Assembly: GCF_018279165.1 (NCBI RefSeq)
Contig: NZ_CP047292.1
Span: 1 to 64,000 of the forward strand
Origin: Falsirhodobacter algicola
GTDB taxonomy: Bacteria; Pseudomonadota; Alphaproteobacteria; Rhodobacterales; Rhodobacteraceae
Length of the DNA stretch: 64,000 bases
Reading direction: 5' to 3'
Program-made: the position numbers and the translations under genes
In this document: positions 27,238 through 36,440 of the stretch, piece by piece
How positions within the stretch are numbered: the stretch's first letter is position 1
Layout: every line of letters begins with the position of its first letter
Notes under the pieces: generated by a model
Told to the model about the DNA's origin: nothing
What the model saw: the letters and a program-made list of their open reading frames with translations, nothing else
The model's database searches: none

Positions 27238-27603
27238 TCAGGTCAGGGCCGGGGGGCCGCGCGGGGGAACGGCGGGATCGCGCGCGCGGCCGAAGGCGCG
27301 CTGCGTACGCGGCAGGATCACGGTGGCCGCGATATGCCGCTCGGTCGGGATCAGGGCGGGGATGCGCGCCGGAAGATCGCCGCTGGCCAGCAGATGGCAG
27401 AGCGAGCAGGTCGCCGTATGCACATGGTCCGGGCCGTCATGGTTGCACAGATCGGCGCGGGTGTTGCCCTCCAGCAGCCACGCCTCCAGCCGCACCTCCG
27501 ACGCCGAGGGCGCCGCGCGCAGCGCCGTGCCGGCCGCGAAGGCGACCGACAGGAGCATCAGCAGCACTAGCCCCGGCAGAAACTGGAACGAACGGTCGCG
27601 CAT
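27238..27603 (-). CDS. DUF2946-like small exported protein
   Basis: 121 aa. An N-terminal hydrophobic segment ([18 protein letters not shown]) is a signal or anchor. The mature part has [20 protein letters not shown], the Cys/His pattern of DUF2946-type proteins thought to bind metal. The ATG at 27603 follows several arginine codons. It is the first gene of the - strand DUF2946, PepSY, PCu(A)C group, so a role in copper or iron handling is inferred. Confidence 0.72.
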   Translation of the reverse strand: MRDRSFQFLPGLVLLMLLSVAFAAGTALRAAPSASEVRLEAWLLEGNTRADLCNHDGPDHVHTATCSLCHLLASGDLPARIPALIPTERHIAATVILPRTQRAFGRARDPAVPPRGPPALT

Positions 27604-27664
27604 GCGGTGGAGAATGCGCGGCCCCCCGTGCACGATCAAGTGACATTTCGCCCCACCCCCTCCC

Positions 27665-27693
27665 TTGACAGAAGGGGCGTCTTCGGGCATCAC
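27665..27693 (+). promoter_or_regulatory. Promoter of tRNA-Ala
   Basis: A perfect -35 TTGACA (27665-27670), 17-base spacer and weak -10 CATCAC (27688-27693) place the start about ten bases before the tRNA. A strong -35 with a weak -10 is common for alphaproteobacterial stable-RNA promoters. Confidence 0.65.
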
Positions 27694-27703
27694 CCTGCCC
27701 GTT

Positions 27704-27780
<77 letters not shown>

Positions 27781-27831
27781 ATTCCTTCTGGAACGGCGTT
27801 GTCATCGTCTGGGGCGTGGGTTAGCCCTTGG

Positions 27832-30165
27832 ATGGTCCTATGCAATCCAGAGGTTCATGTGCCGCAGCCCGGTCCCCCGTCATCGCCGATCGTTCCCGTT
27901 CTGGCCCGGCAGATCGCCGCGATCCGCCTTGGGGACGATCTGCTGTTCGAGGCGGTGATCGACGCGGACCGCCCCACGCGGCGCGAGGTGTTCGTCTATC
28001 AGCCGCGCCAAGACCGCCCCGCCTTTGCGCATTCGCCGACCGCCGGGATGATCGCCTGCCGCCATGTGCCCCATGCCACTGTTTTCGTGCACGAGGATGA
28101 GGTGCCGGTTCCCGGCCCCCTTGGGGTGCGGGTGAATGGGCAGGCGGCGGCGCTGCCCTCGGTTCCGGCCGAAACCGCGCTCTTTGCGGGGCGGCGCACG
28201 CTGATCGCCCAGTGCAACGGCGAGACGGCGGCGAATGCGCAGGACTGGCTTGCTTGGCACGCGGTGCATCACCGGGCCGACGCGGCGCTGATCGTGCATC
28301 GCGGCACGCCGGACGCGGCCGCCGCCTTCCGCACCGAACTTGCGGCGCGGATCGGGGGGGATGGGCGGCTGGCGGCAATGGGGCCGGTGATGGTGCTGGG
28401 CTTCGACGCCCCCCTCGGCCGCGCCGGGGCCGGGCCGGAGGCCGATCCCATGTACGCCCCCGACGCCCCCGGCAAGGACCGGATGACCGCGCCCGAACCC
28501 GACCCGTGGAGCGCGCCTTTGGGGTTCACGCTGCTTTATGATCTGCTGCGCGCGCGCTTTCTGGGCCGGGCGGCGGCGGTGGCGCGGCTGGAACTGGCCG
28601 ATCTGCTGCATCCCGGCGCCGAGGGGCGGACGGTGTTCGACGCGCTGACCGCGCAGGACGAGGCGGTGATCCTGCTGGTCGGAGAGCGCGCCTACCCATG
28701 GGCGCAGCGGCGGGAGGAAACGGACTTCGGCGATCATAGCTGCCTGCGCTTCGATGCCTCCGAATACGATCGAAGCTGGTGCCTGCAGCCCGACCGCCTG
28801 CCGCAGGGGGTGATCTGGATGCCCTATCGCATCGTTGGGGCCAAGCCGCGCGTGGTGCATCGCTGGGGCTTCTGGCGGTGCATGGCGCTGCGATACGGTT
28901 CGGGCAAGGTGTCGCGCATCGTCGCCCGCTCGGCCTTGCAAGAGGATGCGGGCCTTCTGGCAATGGGCCGCTTTTTCGGGGCCGAGCCGGAACGGATTTC
29001 GGCCGATACGGGCAATGCCAAGCACCTTCCGGCGCGCGAGGTGACGGGCCGCCGCACCGCCGTCGTCACCACGATGAAGAACGAAGGGCCATTCATCCTC
29101 GAATGGATCGCTTATCACCGCGCGATCGGGGTGGAGGATTTCCTCGTCTATACCAACGATTGCACGGATGGGACGGATGGGTTGCTGCAACTCCTGATGC
29201 GCAAGGGCATCGTGGAATGGCGCGAGAACCCCTATCGCGAAAGCGGCATGAAGCCCCAGCACGCCGCCCTCGATGCCGCCAATTCTGAGGATGTGATCCG
29301 AAACGCCGATTGGGCGATTTGCATGGATGTGGACGAATATATCGCCGTCCATACAGGGGACGGCACGCTGAACGCGCTGTTTGATGCGGTGCCGGATGCG
29401 AACATGATCGCGCTGACATGGCGGCTGTTCGGCAATGCCGACATCCACGCCTATCGCGATGGTTTCATCACCCAGCAATTCACGCAGGCCGCGCGGGAGA
29501 TGTCGCCCTTGCCGCATCAGGCATGGGGGTTCAAGACGCTGTTCAAGAATGTGGGCCTGTTCAAAAAGCTGGGCGTGCACCGGCCCAAGGGGCTGCGCCC
29601 GCAGGCGGTGCGGCGGATCCAGTGGGTCAACGGCTCGGGCCGTCCCATGCCCGAAGGCGAATGGCGCAGCGCATGGCGGTCGAATACGGACACCTATGGC
29701 TACGATCTCGTGTCGTTGAACCACTACGCCGTGCGGTCCGCCGACAGCTTTCTGGTGAAGCGCGACCGGGGCCGGGTGAACCATGTGGACCGCGATCAGG
29801 GCATGGCCTACTGGTTCCGCATGAACCACAACGTCGTGGAGGATCGCCGGATGGAGCGTGCCCTGCCGCGCCTTCGGGCCGAATACGACCGCCTGATGGC
29901 CGATCCCGAGATCGCGGCCGCCCATGCCGCCTGCGTGGCCGCGCACCGGGCCAAGATCGCCGAGCTGAAGGCCGAGCCGGACCCCGCCGCCTTTCACGCC
30001 GCCATCACGGCCCCCCGCGCGCAGCGTCTGGCGCGGCTGCACGGGCATTTCGGCCTGAACGTCTATCTTGCCGGGCCGGAGGTCATCCCCGAAGAGATCG
30101 CGCTTCTGCCGCCCGAGGCGCCGTTCCATTTCAACGTGGATCGCGTGGCCGAAACCCAGCACTGA
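27832..30165 (+). CDS. Glycosyltransferase family 2/92-type protein with degenerate N-terminal unit
   Basis: 777 aa, cytoplasmic, no membrane helices. The C-terminal half (from about residue 406) is a GT-A glycosyltransferase: AVVTTMKNEGPFILEWIAYHR, LVYTNDCTDGTD, and the DxD-type MDVDEYIAVH near 498. The N-terminal half contains TLIAQCNGETAANAQDWLAWHA near residue 123, which looks like a decayed copy of the same start, suggesting duplication. It lies 52 bp after tRNA-Ala and converges on the FepA-type gene. The start is uncertain: ATG at 27832 has no clear ribosome site, and a GTG at 27859 is possible. Probable role in surface polysaccharide; substrate unknown. Confidence 0.82.
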   Translation: MVLCNPEVHVPQPGPPSSPIVPVLARQIAAIRLGDDLLFEAVIDADRPTRREVFVYQPRQDRPAFAHSPTAGMIACRHVPHATVFVHEDEVPVPGPLGVRVNGQAAALPSVPAETALFAGRRTLIAQCNGETAANAQDWLAWHAVHHRADAALIVHRGTPDAAAAFRTELAARIGGDGRLAAMGPVMVLGFDAPLGRAGAGPEADPMYAPDAPGKDRMTAPEPDPWSAPLGFTLLYDLLRARFLGRAAAVARLELADLLHPGAEGRTVFDALTAQDEAVILLVGERAYPWAQRREETDFGDHSCLRFDASEYDRSWCLQPDRLPQGVIWMPYRIVGAKPRVVHRWGFWRCMALRYGSGKVSRIVARSALQEDAGLLAMGRFFGAEPERISADTGNAKHLPAREVTGRRTAVVTTMKNEGPFILEWIAYHRAIGVEDFLVYTNDCTDGTDGLLQLLMRKGIVEWRENPYRESGMKPQHAALDAANSEDVIRNADWAICMDVDEYIAVHTGDGTLNALFDAVPDANMIALTWRLFGNADIHAYRDGFITQQFTQAAREMSPLPHQAWGFKTLFKNVGLFKKLGVHRPKGLRPQAVRRIQWVNGSGRPMPEGEWRSAWRSNTDTYGYDLVSLNHYAVRSADSFLVKRDRGRVNHVDRDQGMAYWFRMNHNVVEDRRMERALPRLRAEYDRLMADPEIAAAHAACVAAHRAKIAELKAEPDPAAFHAAITAPRAQRLARLHGHFGLNVYLAGPEVIPEEIALLPPEAPFHFNVDRVAETQH

Positions 30166-30167
30166 AC

Positions 30168-30192
30168 GGCGGGCACCCATCGGGCGCCCGCC
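30168..30192. terminator. Hairpin between converging glycosyltransferase and receptor genes
   Basis: ggcgggc / gcccgcc (7 bp) encloses a further ccc/ggg pairing with an atc loop. It sits two bases after one stop codon and six before the other. No T-run, but the position fits a shared terminator. Confidence 0.65.
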
Positions 30193-30198
30193 CTCTCG

Positions 30199-32439
30199 TC
30201 AGAAGGTCTTCGTCAGCCCGACATAATAGGCGCGGCCCGGTTCGTTGAACGTGTTCGCGCCGATGCCGGTGCGGCTCACATCCTTGTCTAAGAGGTTCGT
30301 GATGCCGCCGGTGATGAAGAAGCTGTCATCCACCGCATAGCGCGTCGCGATATTGGCGATGGTGTAGGGGTCGCGATCCTCGGCATCCTCGATCTCGGCA
30401 TTGGTCAGCGCGTTGTACTGCGCCGCCTCGATCCGCCCGTAATGCGTGAGCGACGGCGTGATCGTCAGATCGTCCGTCGCGCGCCATTCCAGCCACGCAT
30501 TCACCGTGTATTCCGGCACGAGGCTCAGCGGATCGCCCGTCTCCTTGTTCTCGGATTTGAGGATATAGGTGAGGTTCGTCGTCAGGGTCAGACGCTCGGA
30601 CAGGGGGGTGGCGTAGCTGCCCTCCAGCCCGGAGATGACGGCGCGGGGGATGTTCTCCCACTGGAAGATCTTGCAGCTGGAGGCCGCCCCATCATAGGTG
30701 CAGTCCGCCGCCGCCATCAGCGTATCGCCCGACTGGATACGGTTGCGATAGTCGTTGTGGAACGCGGTCAGCGTCGCCGCCGTGCCGAAATCGTCGCGAT
30801 AGGCGATCCCGATCTCGGAATTGACCGAGGTTTCCGGCTCCAGATCCGGGTTGCCAAGGACATAGCACGGCCCGTCCACGCCTTCGGGGCAACCATTGCC
30901 GCGCGTGACGTAGATGTAGTTGGAGCTGAGTTGATAGAGGTTCGGCGCCTTGAACGCCCGCGCCACGCCGCCCTTCACCGTCCAGCGATCGCTGATCTCG
31001 TAGGAGGCGTTCATCGCGCCGCTGATGTTCACGCCGAAGCTTTCGCCCCAATCGGCGCGCAGGCTCGGCGACAGGGTCAGCCGGTCGGAGATCTCGATAT
31101 TGCCCTCGCCATAGATGCCGACCAGCGTCTGATCGAGGACGGGATCGCGGTCGGCGCTGTCGGCCTCCACGTCGCCGTAATCGAAGCCGACATCCACCGC
31201 GCCGTCCACGATCACCGAATCGTTCAGCCGCTCGTGCCGCACCTCGGAGCCGACGGTCCATGTCGCCAGATGGCTGCCGATCTGGCCGGGCAGCACCCAT
31301 TCGGTCTTGGCCGCGATGTTGCGCAGGTTCACCGTGCCGAAATCGGTGGCGTTGATCTGCCCCTCGCCGCCGCCGGCGGTGCCTTCCAGAAGGCGGGTGT
31401 TGTCCGTCGTCTCGAATTGCAGATAGCTGGTGGAGGAGGCCAGCCCGTAGATCCCATGGTGCGTGATCGCGGCGGTGCGGCGGCGCATGATGTTGGTTTC
31501 CGAACCGATCAGGCTCTGGATCAGGGGATCGTCATCGCCGCTCGAAAGCTGGGTGTCGCCGGCATAGATGTTGCCCTGCCGCGAATAGCCCAGCTCGAAG
31601 TCGATGCGATGCGCGTCGGTCGGGGTCCAGCGCAGAAGGCCGGTGAAATCGCGGTTGCGCACCCCTTCGTTGCCCGCCGGAACGCTGCATTCGGTGACGG
31701 CGCCGCGGAAATAGCACGTCTCCCCCTTCAGGGCATCGGCGTTGATGTCGGCATCGTCGGCATCGGTCTTGTTCAGGTTGGCCGTGAAGCGCAGCGCGAG
31801 TTGATCGCTCAGCGGTTTCGTCCATGTCAGGTTGAGGCGCTTGGTATCCCCTTCCTTGGAGGATTCCGGCGCGTCGTACTGGGTGCTGACGGTCACGCTT
31901 TCGGTGTCCGGCACCTTGGTGATGATGTTGACCACACCGCCCGCCGCGCCCGATCCGTAGCGTGCGGCGGCCGGGCCGCGGATCACTTCCACTCGCTCGA
32001 TCAGTTCGGGGGCGACCCAGTTCGAATCGCCGCGCGTGTCCCGCTCGCCGCCCCGGCCCATCTTGACCGAATTGCGCGACAGCACCGGGCGGCCGTCGAT
32101 CAGGATCAGCGTGTTCTCCGGCCCCATGCCGCGGATGTCGATCTGCCGCTGGTTGCCGCGCTGCCCCGTGGAGGAGGAGCCGGTGAGGTTCACCCCCGGC
32201 TGCTTGCGCACCAGTTCGGCGATGTCGTTGGTGACGGGGCCGTTGGCGATATCCTCGGCCGTGATCTCGGACACGCCGAGCGATTGGAGCACCTCCTCCT
32301 CGTAGGAGCGTACGAGGATCTCGTCGAGGGCGATCGCCTCGTCCGAGGTGCTGGGAAGGGCCACATCCTGCGCCGCCAGCGGCATCGCCGCCGAGCACAG
32401 GATCAGGGTCAATGTGGACATAGGGATGGAACGCGCCAT
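30199..32439 (-). CDS. TonB-dependent catecholate siderophore receptor (FepA/PfeA type)
   Basis: 746 aa outer-membrane beta-barrel with a signal peptide ending at MPLAAQD (about residue 25). The plug domain is very close to FepA as I recall it: ELVRKQPGVNLTGSSSTGQRGNQRQIDIRGMGPENTLILIDGRPV then RGERDTRGDSNWV and RGPAAARYGSGAAGGVVNIITK (broken up here). The TonB-box region and the terminal Phe of the barrel (YYVGLTKTF) are present. It imports ferric enterobactin-like chelates. No siderophore biosynthesis or ABC genes adjoin, so it probably scavenges foreign siderophores. No clear Fur or Irr site is seen in the 126 bp of upstream DNA. Confidence 0.93.
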   Translation of the reverse strand: MARSIPMSTLTLILCSAAMPLAAQDVALPSTSDEAIALDEILVRSYEEEVLQSLGVSEITAEDIANGPVTNDIAELVRKQPGVNLTGSSSTGQRGNQRQIDIRGMGPENTLILIDGRPVLSRNSVKMGRGGERDTRGDSNWVAPELIERVEVIRGPAAARYGSGAAGGVVNIITKVPDTESVTVSTQYDAPESSKEGDTKRLNLTWTKPLSDQLALRFTANLNKTDADDADINADALKGETCYFRGAVTECSVPAGNEGVRNRDFTGLLRWTPTDAHRIDFELGYSRQGNIYAGDTQLSSGDDDPLIQSLIGSETNIMRRRTAAITHHGIYGLASSTSYLQFETTDNTRLLEGTAGGGEGQINATDFGTVNLRNIAAKTEWVLPGQIGSHLATWTVGSEVRHERLNDSVIVDGAVDVGFDYGDVEADSADRDPVLDQTLVGIYGEGNIEISDRLTLSPSLRADWGESFGVNISGAMNASYEISDRWTVKGGVARAFKAPNLYQLSSNYIYVTRGNGCPEGVDGPCYVLGNPDLEPETSVNSEIGIAYRDDFGTAATLTAFHNDYRNRIQSGDTLMAAADCTYDGAASSCKIFQWENIPRAVISGLEGSYATPLSERLTLTTNLTYILKSENKETGDPLSLVPEYTVNAWLEWRATDDLTITPSLTHYGRIEAAQYNALTNAEIEDAEDRDPYTIANIATRYAVDDSFFITGGITNLLDKDVSRTGIGANTFNEPGRAYYVGLTKTF

Positions 32440-32565
32440 GCCGGTCTCCTGATGAAAGGGATCAAGGGATGGCTGGCGTTCTTGCGACGTGGTGCAAAGA
32501 AGGGTCAGGGACCCGATGCTGGCATCACGGGTGCGTTACATTCTGTGATCGCAGCGTGCAACCCC

Positions 32566-34020
32566 TTATCCGCCCGAGGTACTTTTTGCCGCAGCAAGGC
32601 GTGTCGGCCGAAGCACGATCGCCGCCACGAGGCCCACCACCGCAATGCAAGCCGCCGTCAGATAGATGGCGGTGAAGGCCGCCGCATAGCGGTGCGGCGT
32701 GTCCAGCCCCTGAAGCGCGGGCGCGGCGAGCCGCCCCGACAGGATCGCGCCATAGGCCGAGATGGCGAGCGCCGCCCCCGCCATGCGCATCAGCGTGACG
32801 GCCCCCGTCGCCGCCCCCACATCGCCCCGCGGCGCCGAGGCCTGCGCCCCGAGGATCGGTGCCTGCTGGCCCATGCCGATGCCGATGCCCTGAAGCAGCA
32901 GCACCGCCGCGATCACCGCGCGGGGCGTCTCCGGCCCCATGCGCGACAGCAGCACCAGCATCACCGTGCACAGCGTCAGCCCCGCCAAAAGGAAGCTGCG
33001 GTAATCGCCGCTGCGCGAGATGTAGCGCCCCGCCGTGATGGAGCCGGTGGCGATCCCGCCGGTGATGGCGATGAAGAACAGCCCGGCATGGGCGGGCGAC
33101 AGTCCCGTCGTCGTCTGCAGAAACAGCGCGTGGAAGTTGACCATCCCGATCGCGATCCCGCCCGAGGTGAGCGCGACGAGCAGCATCAGCGGAAAGACCG
33201 GATCGCGGAACAGCGTCAGCGGGATGATCGGTTCGGGCGCACGCCGTTCGATCCGCACCCATGCGATCAGCGCCAGCACGGCGATCGCCACCAGCCCCAG
33301 CGAGGGCCACGAGATCAGCGCCCCGAACAGCTGTGCCCCATCCGCCAGCAGCACGATCGCCGCGATCGCCGCCGCCAGCGTCAGCGCCCCGGCCCAGTCG
33401 ATGCGCGGCTGGCGCGCCGGGCGCAGATAGGGCAGCAGCAGATGCAGCCCCAAGAGCGCCGCCGCCGCCACCGGCACGTTGATGAGGAAGATCGATCGCC
33501 ACCCGAAGGTGGAGGTCAGCACCCCGCCGATCGTCGGCCCCAGACTGCCCGAGGCCACGAGCACGAGGCTGGAGAAACTCTGATAGCGCGCCCGCTCGCG
33601 CGGTTCGAACAGGTCGCTGTTGATGGCGAAGATGGACACCATGATCCCGCCGCCGCCAAGGCCCTGAAGCGCCCGCGCCGCGATCAAGAGCGGCATGGTC
33701 GGCGCCAGCGCGCAGGCCAGCGATCCCGCGATGAAGATCGCCACCGCCGCCATCATGACGTATTTGCGGCCAAAGAGATCGCCGAGCTTGCCGTAGATCG
33801 GCATCACCGTGCTTTGCGCCAGAAGGTAGCTGGCGGCGACCCAGCCGAACTGCTCCATCCCGCCCAGATCGCCGACGATGGAGGGAAGCGCCGTCGCGAC
33901 CACCTGATTGTCCAGCGTCGCCATGAACATGGACAGCATCAGGAAGGCGAATATGACCTGACGGCGCCCACGGGACAGGCCCAGCCCGTGCGGGGCTTCG
34001 GCCGGCATGCTGATGGCCAT
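32566..34020 (-). CDS. MFS drug efflux transporter, DHA2 (EmrB/QacA) family
   Basis: 484 aa with about fourteen membrane helices. The first helix FMATLDNQVVATALPSIVGDLGG is motif D1 of DHA2 pumps, followed by the MFS motif A GKLGDLFGRKYVMM and motif C GPTIGGVLTSTFGWRSIFLINVP. It exports drugs or other lipophilic compounds with protons. The ATG at 34020 begins MAISMPAEAP. Overlapping palindromes upstream (34067-34082) suggest a dedicated repressor, but no regulator gene is next to it. Confidence 0.92.
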   Translation of the reverse strand: MAISMPAEAPHGLGLSRGRRQVIFAFLMLSMFMATLDNQVVATALPSIVGDLGGMEQFGWVAASYLLAQSTVMPIYGKLGDLFGRKYVMMAAVAIFIAGSLACALAPTMPLLIAARALQGLGGGGIMVSIFAINSDLFEPRERARYQSFSSLVLVASGSLGPTIGGVLTSTFGWRSIFLINVPVAAAALLGLHLLLPYLRPARQPRIDWAGALTLAAAIAAIVLLADGAQLFGALISWPSLGLVAIAVLALIAWVRIERRAPEPIIPLTLFRDPVFPLMLLVALTSGGIAIGMVNFHALFLQTTTGLSPAHAGLFFIAITGGIATGSITAGRYISRSGDYRSFLLAGLTLCTVMLVLLSRMGPETPRAVIAAVLLLQGIGIGMGQQAPILGAQASAPRGDVGAATGAVTLMRMAGAALAISAYGAILSGRLAAPALQGLDTPHRYAAAFTAIYLTAACIAVVGLVAAIVLRPTRLAAAKSTSGG

Positions 34021-34066
34021 CGACGGCGCTCCTATACGGTTCCCGGATGATCGGGACATATGGCCA

Positions 34067-34082
34067 CCGTATACGGCCGTAT
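34067..34082. promoter_or_regulatory. Palindromic putative operator upstream of the DHA2 pump
   Basis: The 16 bases contain two overlapping perfect palindromes, ccgtatacgg (34067-34076) and atacggccgtat (34071-34082), and a third half-site tatacgg lies at 34033-34039. They occupy the 92-bp gap between suhB and the efflux gene. TetR-type repressors of multidrug pumps use such sites; assignment is inferred. Confidence 0.5.
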
Positions 34083-34112
34083 GCAAGGGGGCTCCGCGCC
34101 CCCCTTACCGGA

Positions 34113-34901
34113 TCAGGCGCCGCGGATGATCTTGCGGAAGGGTTCGAACAGCCCTTCGTTGCCGACGATGACCGAACCGCTTTCCAGCGGGTCCTGCCCC
34201 TCGCGGATGCCGGAGATGAGGCCGCCCGCTTCGCGCACGATCACGAGGCCCGCCGCCATGTCCCACGCGTTGATCCCGCGCTCCCAGTAGCCGTCGTACC
34301 GACCGGCCGCGACATAGGCCAGATCCAGCGCCGCCGCGCCCCAGCGGCGCACCCCGGCGCAGACCGGCATCAGACGCGCCAGATCCTGCAGCGTGGCCGG
34401 CAGCGGCCCGCGCCCGGCAAAGGGCACGCCGGTGGCGAAGATGCCCTCGATCATCTGGCGACGGCCCGACACGCGCAGGCGGCTGTCGTTCATCCATGCC
34501 CCGGCGCCCTTTTCGGCCCAGAACATCTCGTCCTTGGCAGCGTCGTAGACGACACCGGAAACGATCTCCCCCTTATGCTCCAGCGCGATGGAGACGGCCC
34601 AATGCGGCAGGCCGTGCAGGAAGTTCGTCGTGCCGTCCAGCGGATCGACGATCCAGCGGCGGGTGGGGTCCTGACCGTCGGTCTCGCCCGTTTCCTCGCC
34701 CAGCCAGCCATAGGTGGGGCGGGCGGTCATCAGTTCTTCCTTGATGATCCGTTCGGCTTCGCGGTCGGCGCGCGAAACGAAGTCGCCCGGCCCCTTGGAG
34801 GAGACCTGAAGGTTCTCCACCTCGCGGAAGTCCTTCACCAGCGAGCGGCCGGCCTTGCGGGCCGCCTTGATCATGACGTTGAGGTTCGCGCTGCCTTGCA
34901 T
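34113..34901 (-). CDS. suhB: Inositol-1-monophosphatase family protein (SuhB type)
   Basis: 262 aa. The Mg2+-binding motifs of the family are complete: GWLGEETGE near residue 66, WIVDPLDGTTNFLHGLPHWAVSI near 83, and INAWDMAAGLVIVREAGG near 210. It hydrolyses inositol-1-phosphate and related monoesters. The ATG at 34901 has a clear aggag nine bases upstream. SuhB orthologues can also affect rRNA transcription complexes, but no such role can be read from sequence. It is followed by the efflux pump on the same strand. Confidence 0.92.
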   Translation of the reverse strand: MQGSANLNVMIKAARKAGRSLVKDFREVENLQVSSKGPGDFVSRADREAERIIKEELMTARPTYGWLGEETGETDGQDPTRRWIVDPLDGTTNFLHGLPHWAVSIALEHKGEIVSGVVYDAAKDEMFWAEKGAGAWMNDSRLRVSGRRQMIEGIFATGVPFAGRGPLPATLQDLARLMPVCAGVRRWGAAALDLAYVAAGRYDGYWERGINAWDMAAGLVIVREAGGLISGIREGQDPLESGSVIVGNEGLFEPFRKIIRGA

Positions 34902-34962
34902 GGGACGGACTCCTGTTTTCAAGGGCGGGGGTATAGCCAACCGTCCGCGCGAAGGGAAGGGG

Positions 34963-36174
34963 TCAGCGGGCGAACTCGTGCCGCCGCGGCAGCAGGATCG
35001 TCAGCACCCCCAAGGCGGGCAGCCATGCGCAGGCGTGATAGACCGCGCGGATGCCATGTGCATCGGCCGCCAGACCGAGCGCCGCCGCCGCCAGCCCCCC
35101 CATCCCGAAGGCCAGCCCGAAGAAGATCCCGGCCACCATCCCGACCCGTCCGGGCAGGAGTTCCTGCGCCGTCACCACGATCGCGGGGAAGGAAGATGCG
35201 ATGATGAACCCGATGATCATCGTCAGCACCGCCGACCCTGCCAGCCCCACATGCGGCAGCGCCAGCGTGAAGGGCAGCGCCCCGAGGATGGAGAACCAGA
35301 TCACCGCCGTCGTGCCGAAGCGGTCGCCGATCGGCCCGCCCAGAAGCGTGCCCGCCGCCACCGCCCCGAGGAACAGGAACAGCATTACCTGCGAGGTCTG
35401 CGTGGAGACGCCGAAACTCTCGATCAGATAGAAGGTGTAGTAGCTGGAGAGCGAGGCCATATAGGCGTTCTTGGAGAAGGTGAGGAAGGCCAGCACCGTC
35501 AGCGCGAGGATGATGCGCTTGCGCGGCAAGGGCAGGGTGCGGTCGGCCAGAACCTTGCCGCGCGTGCGGGCATACTCGCCATACCAGCGGCCCACGCGGT
35601 AGAGGATGGCGATCCCCGCCGCCGCCAGCACGCAGAACGCCGCGACCGAGGGGCGCCCCAGCGGCACCACGACGAACGCCGCCAGCAGCGGCCCCGCCGC
35701 CTGCCCGGCATTGCCGCCCACCTGAAAGATCGACTGCGCCACCCCGAACCGCCCGCCCGAGGCCATCCGCGCCACGCGGCTGGCTTCGGGATGGAAGACC
35801 GCGCTGCCGATCCCGATCAGCGCCGCCCCCGCCAGCAGCACGCCGTATCCGGGCGCGAAGGCCAGCACCAAGAGCCCGACGAAGCTGGCGGCCATGCCGA
35901 TCGGCAGCGACATCGGCGCGGGGCGGCGGTCGGTGGCGATCCCCACCACCGGCTGCAAGAGCGAGGCCGTGCATTGGAAGATCAGCGTCAGCATCCCGAT
36001 CTGCCAGTAATCCAACGCGAAATCGGCCTTCAACACCGGATAGATCGCCGAGAGCAGCGATTGCAGCACGTCGTTGACGAAATGGCACAGGCTGATGGCC
36101 AGAATCACGGAATAGGTGGTCACCTCGGCGCGCCGGTCCGGCACGGGGGTCGCGGCGGTCTGGACATCGGCCAT
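34963..36174 (-). CDS. MFS transporter, fosmidomycin-resistance (Fsr) type
   Basis: 403 aa with twelve membrane helices. The first helix region SLCHFVNDVLQSLLSAIYPVLKADFALDYWQIG closely matches Fsr proteins, and GIGSAVFHPEASRVARMASGGRFGVAQS is the family's conserved inter-helix motif. Fsr pumps export fosmidomycin and related compounds. The ATG at 36174 begins MADVQTA. It is divergent from the glycine riboswitch and gcv operon, with about 105 bp between its start and the first aptamer. Confidence 0.9.
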   Translation of the reverse strand: MADVQTAATPVPDRRAEVTTYSVILAISLCHFVNDVLQSLLSAIYPVLKADFALDYWQIGMLTLIFQCTASLLQPVVGIATDRRPAPMSLPIGMAASFVGLLVLAFAPGYGVLLAGAALIGIGSAVFHPEASRVARMASGGRFGVAQSIFQVGGNAGQAAGPLLAAFVVVPLGRPSVAAFCVLAAAGIAILYRVGRWYGEYARTRGKVLADRTLPLPRKRIILALTVLAFLTFSKNAYMASLSSYYTFYLIESFGVSTQTSQVMLFLFLGAVAAGTLLGGPIGDRFGTTAVIWFSILGALPFTLALPHVGLAGSAVLTMIIGFIIASSFPAIVVTAQELLPGRVGMVAGIFFGLAFGMGGLAAAALGLAADAHGIRAVYHACAWLPALGVLTILLPRRHEFAR

Positions 36175-36280
36175 GACGAATCCTCTGATGCTTCGGCCGT
36201 CATACGCCGGGCCGCATGGCATCACCAGAGTCATCTTCGGCGGGGCTTGCCAGCCGATGGGCCCCGCGCTAGAGATCGAA

Positions 36281-36440
36281 GCATCAGGTCAGGGAGAAGC
36301 CGGTTCGCGCCGGTGCCGAAGGAGCAACCGCCCCGGTAAACTCTCAGGCAAAAGGACCGGCCTGATGCGAAGCTCTGGAGAGAGGCCGCGTGCGGCCCGC
36401 CGACGGGATAACGATCTCAGGCGCAAGGGACAGAGGGGGC
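36281..36440 (+). promoter_or_regulatory. Tandem glycine riboswitch
   Basis: Two successive glycine aptamers precede gcvT. Aptamer 1 is closed by the perfect stem gcatcagg/cctgatgc (36281-36288 and 36361-36368) and contains the conserved ggagaag, gccgaaggagcaa and aaactctcaggcaaaaggac blocks. Aptamer 2 (about 36369-36440) repeats the pattern with ctggagag, gccgacgggataa and atctcaggcgcaagggacag. Binding of glycine by both aptamers usually switches on gcv expression. A gccgg-gatt-ccggc hairpin (36471-36484) between the second aptamer and gcvT is a candidate expression platform. Confidence 0.95.

Noticed and set aside
30442-34050. Very long open frame (1,202 codons) antisense to the FepA-type receptor and the DHA2 pump
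   Set aside because: It lies wholly opposite two well-supported genes, has no recognisable domain, and is rich in Arg, Gly, Asp and His as expected from the complement of GC-rich coding DNA.
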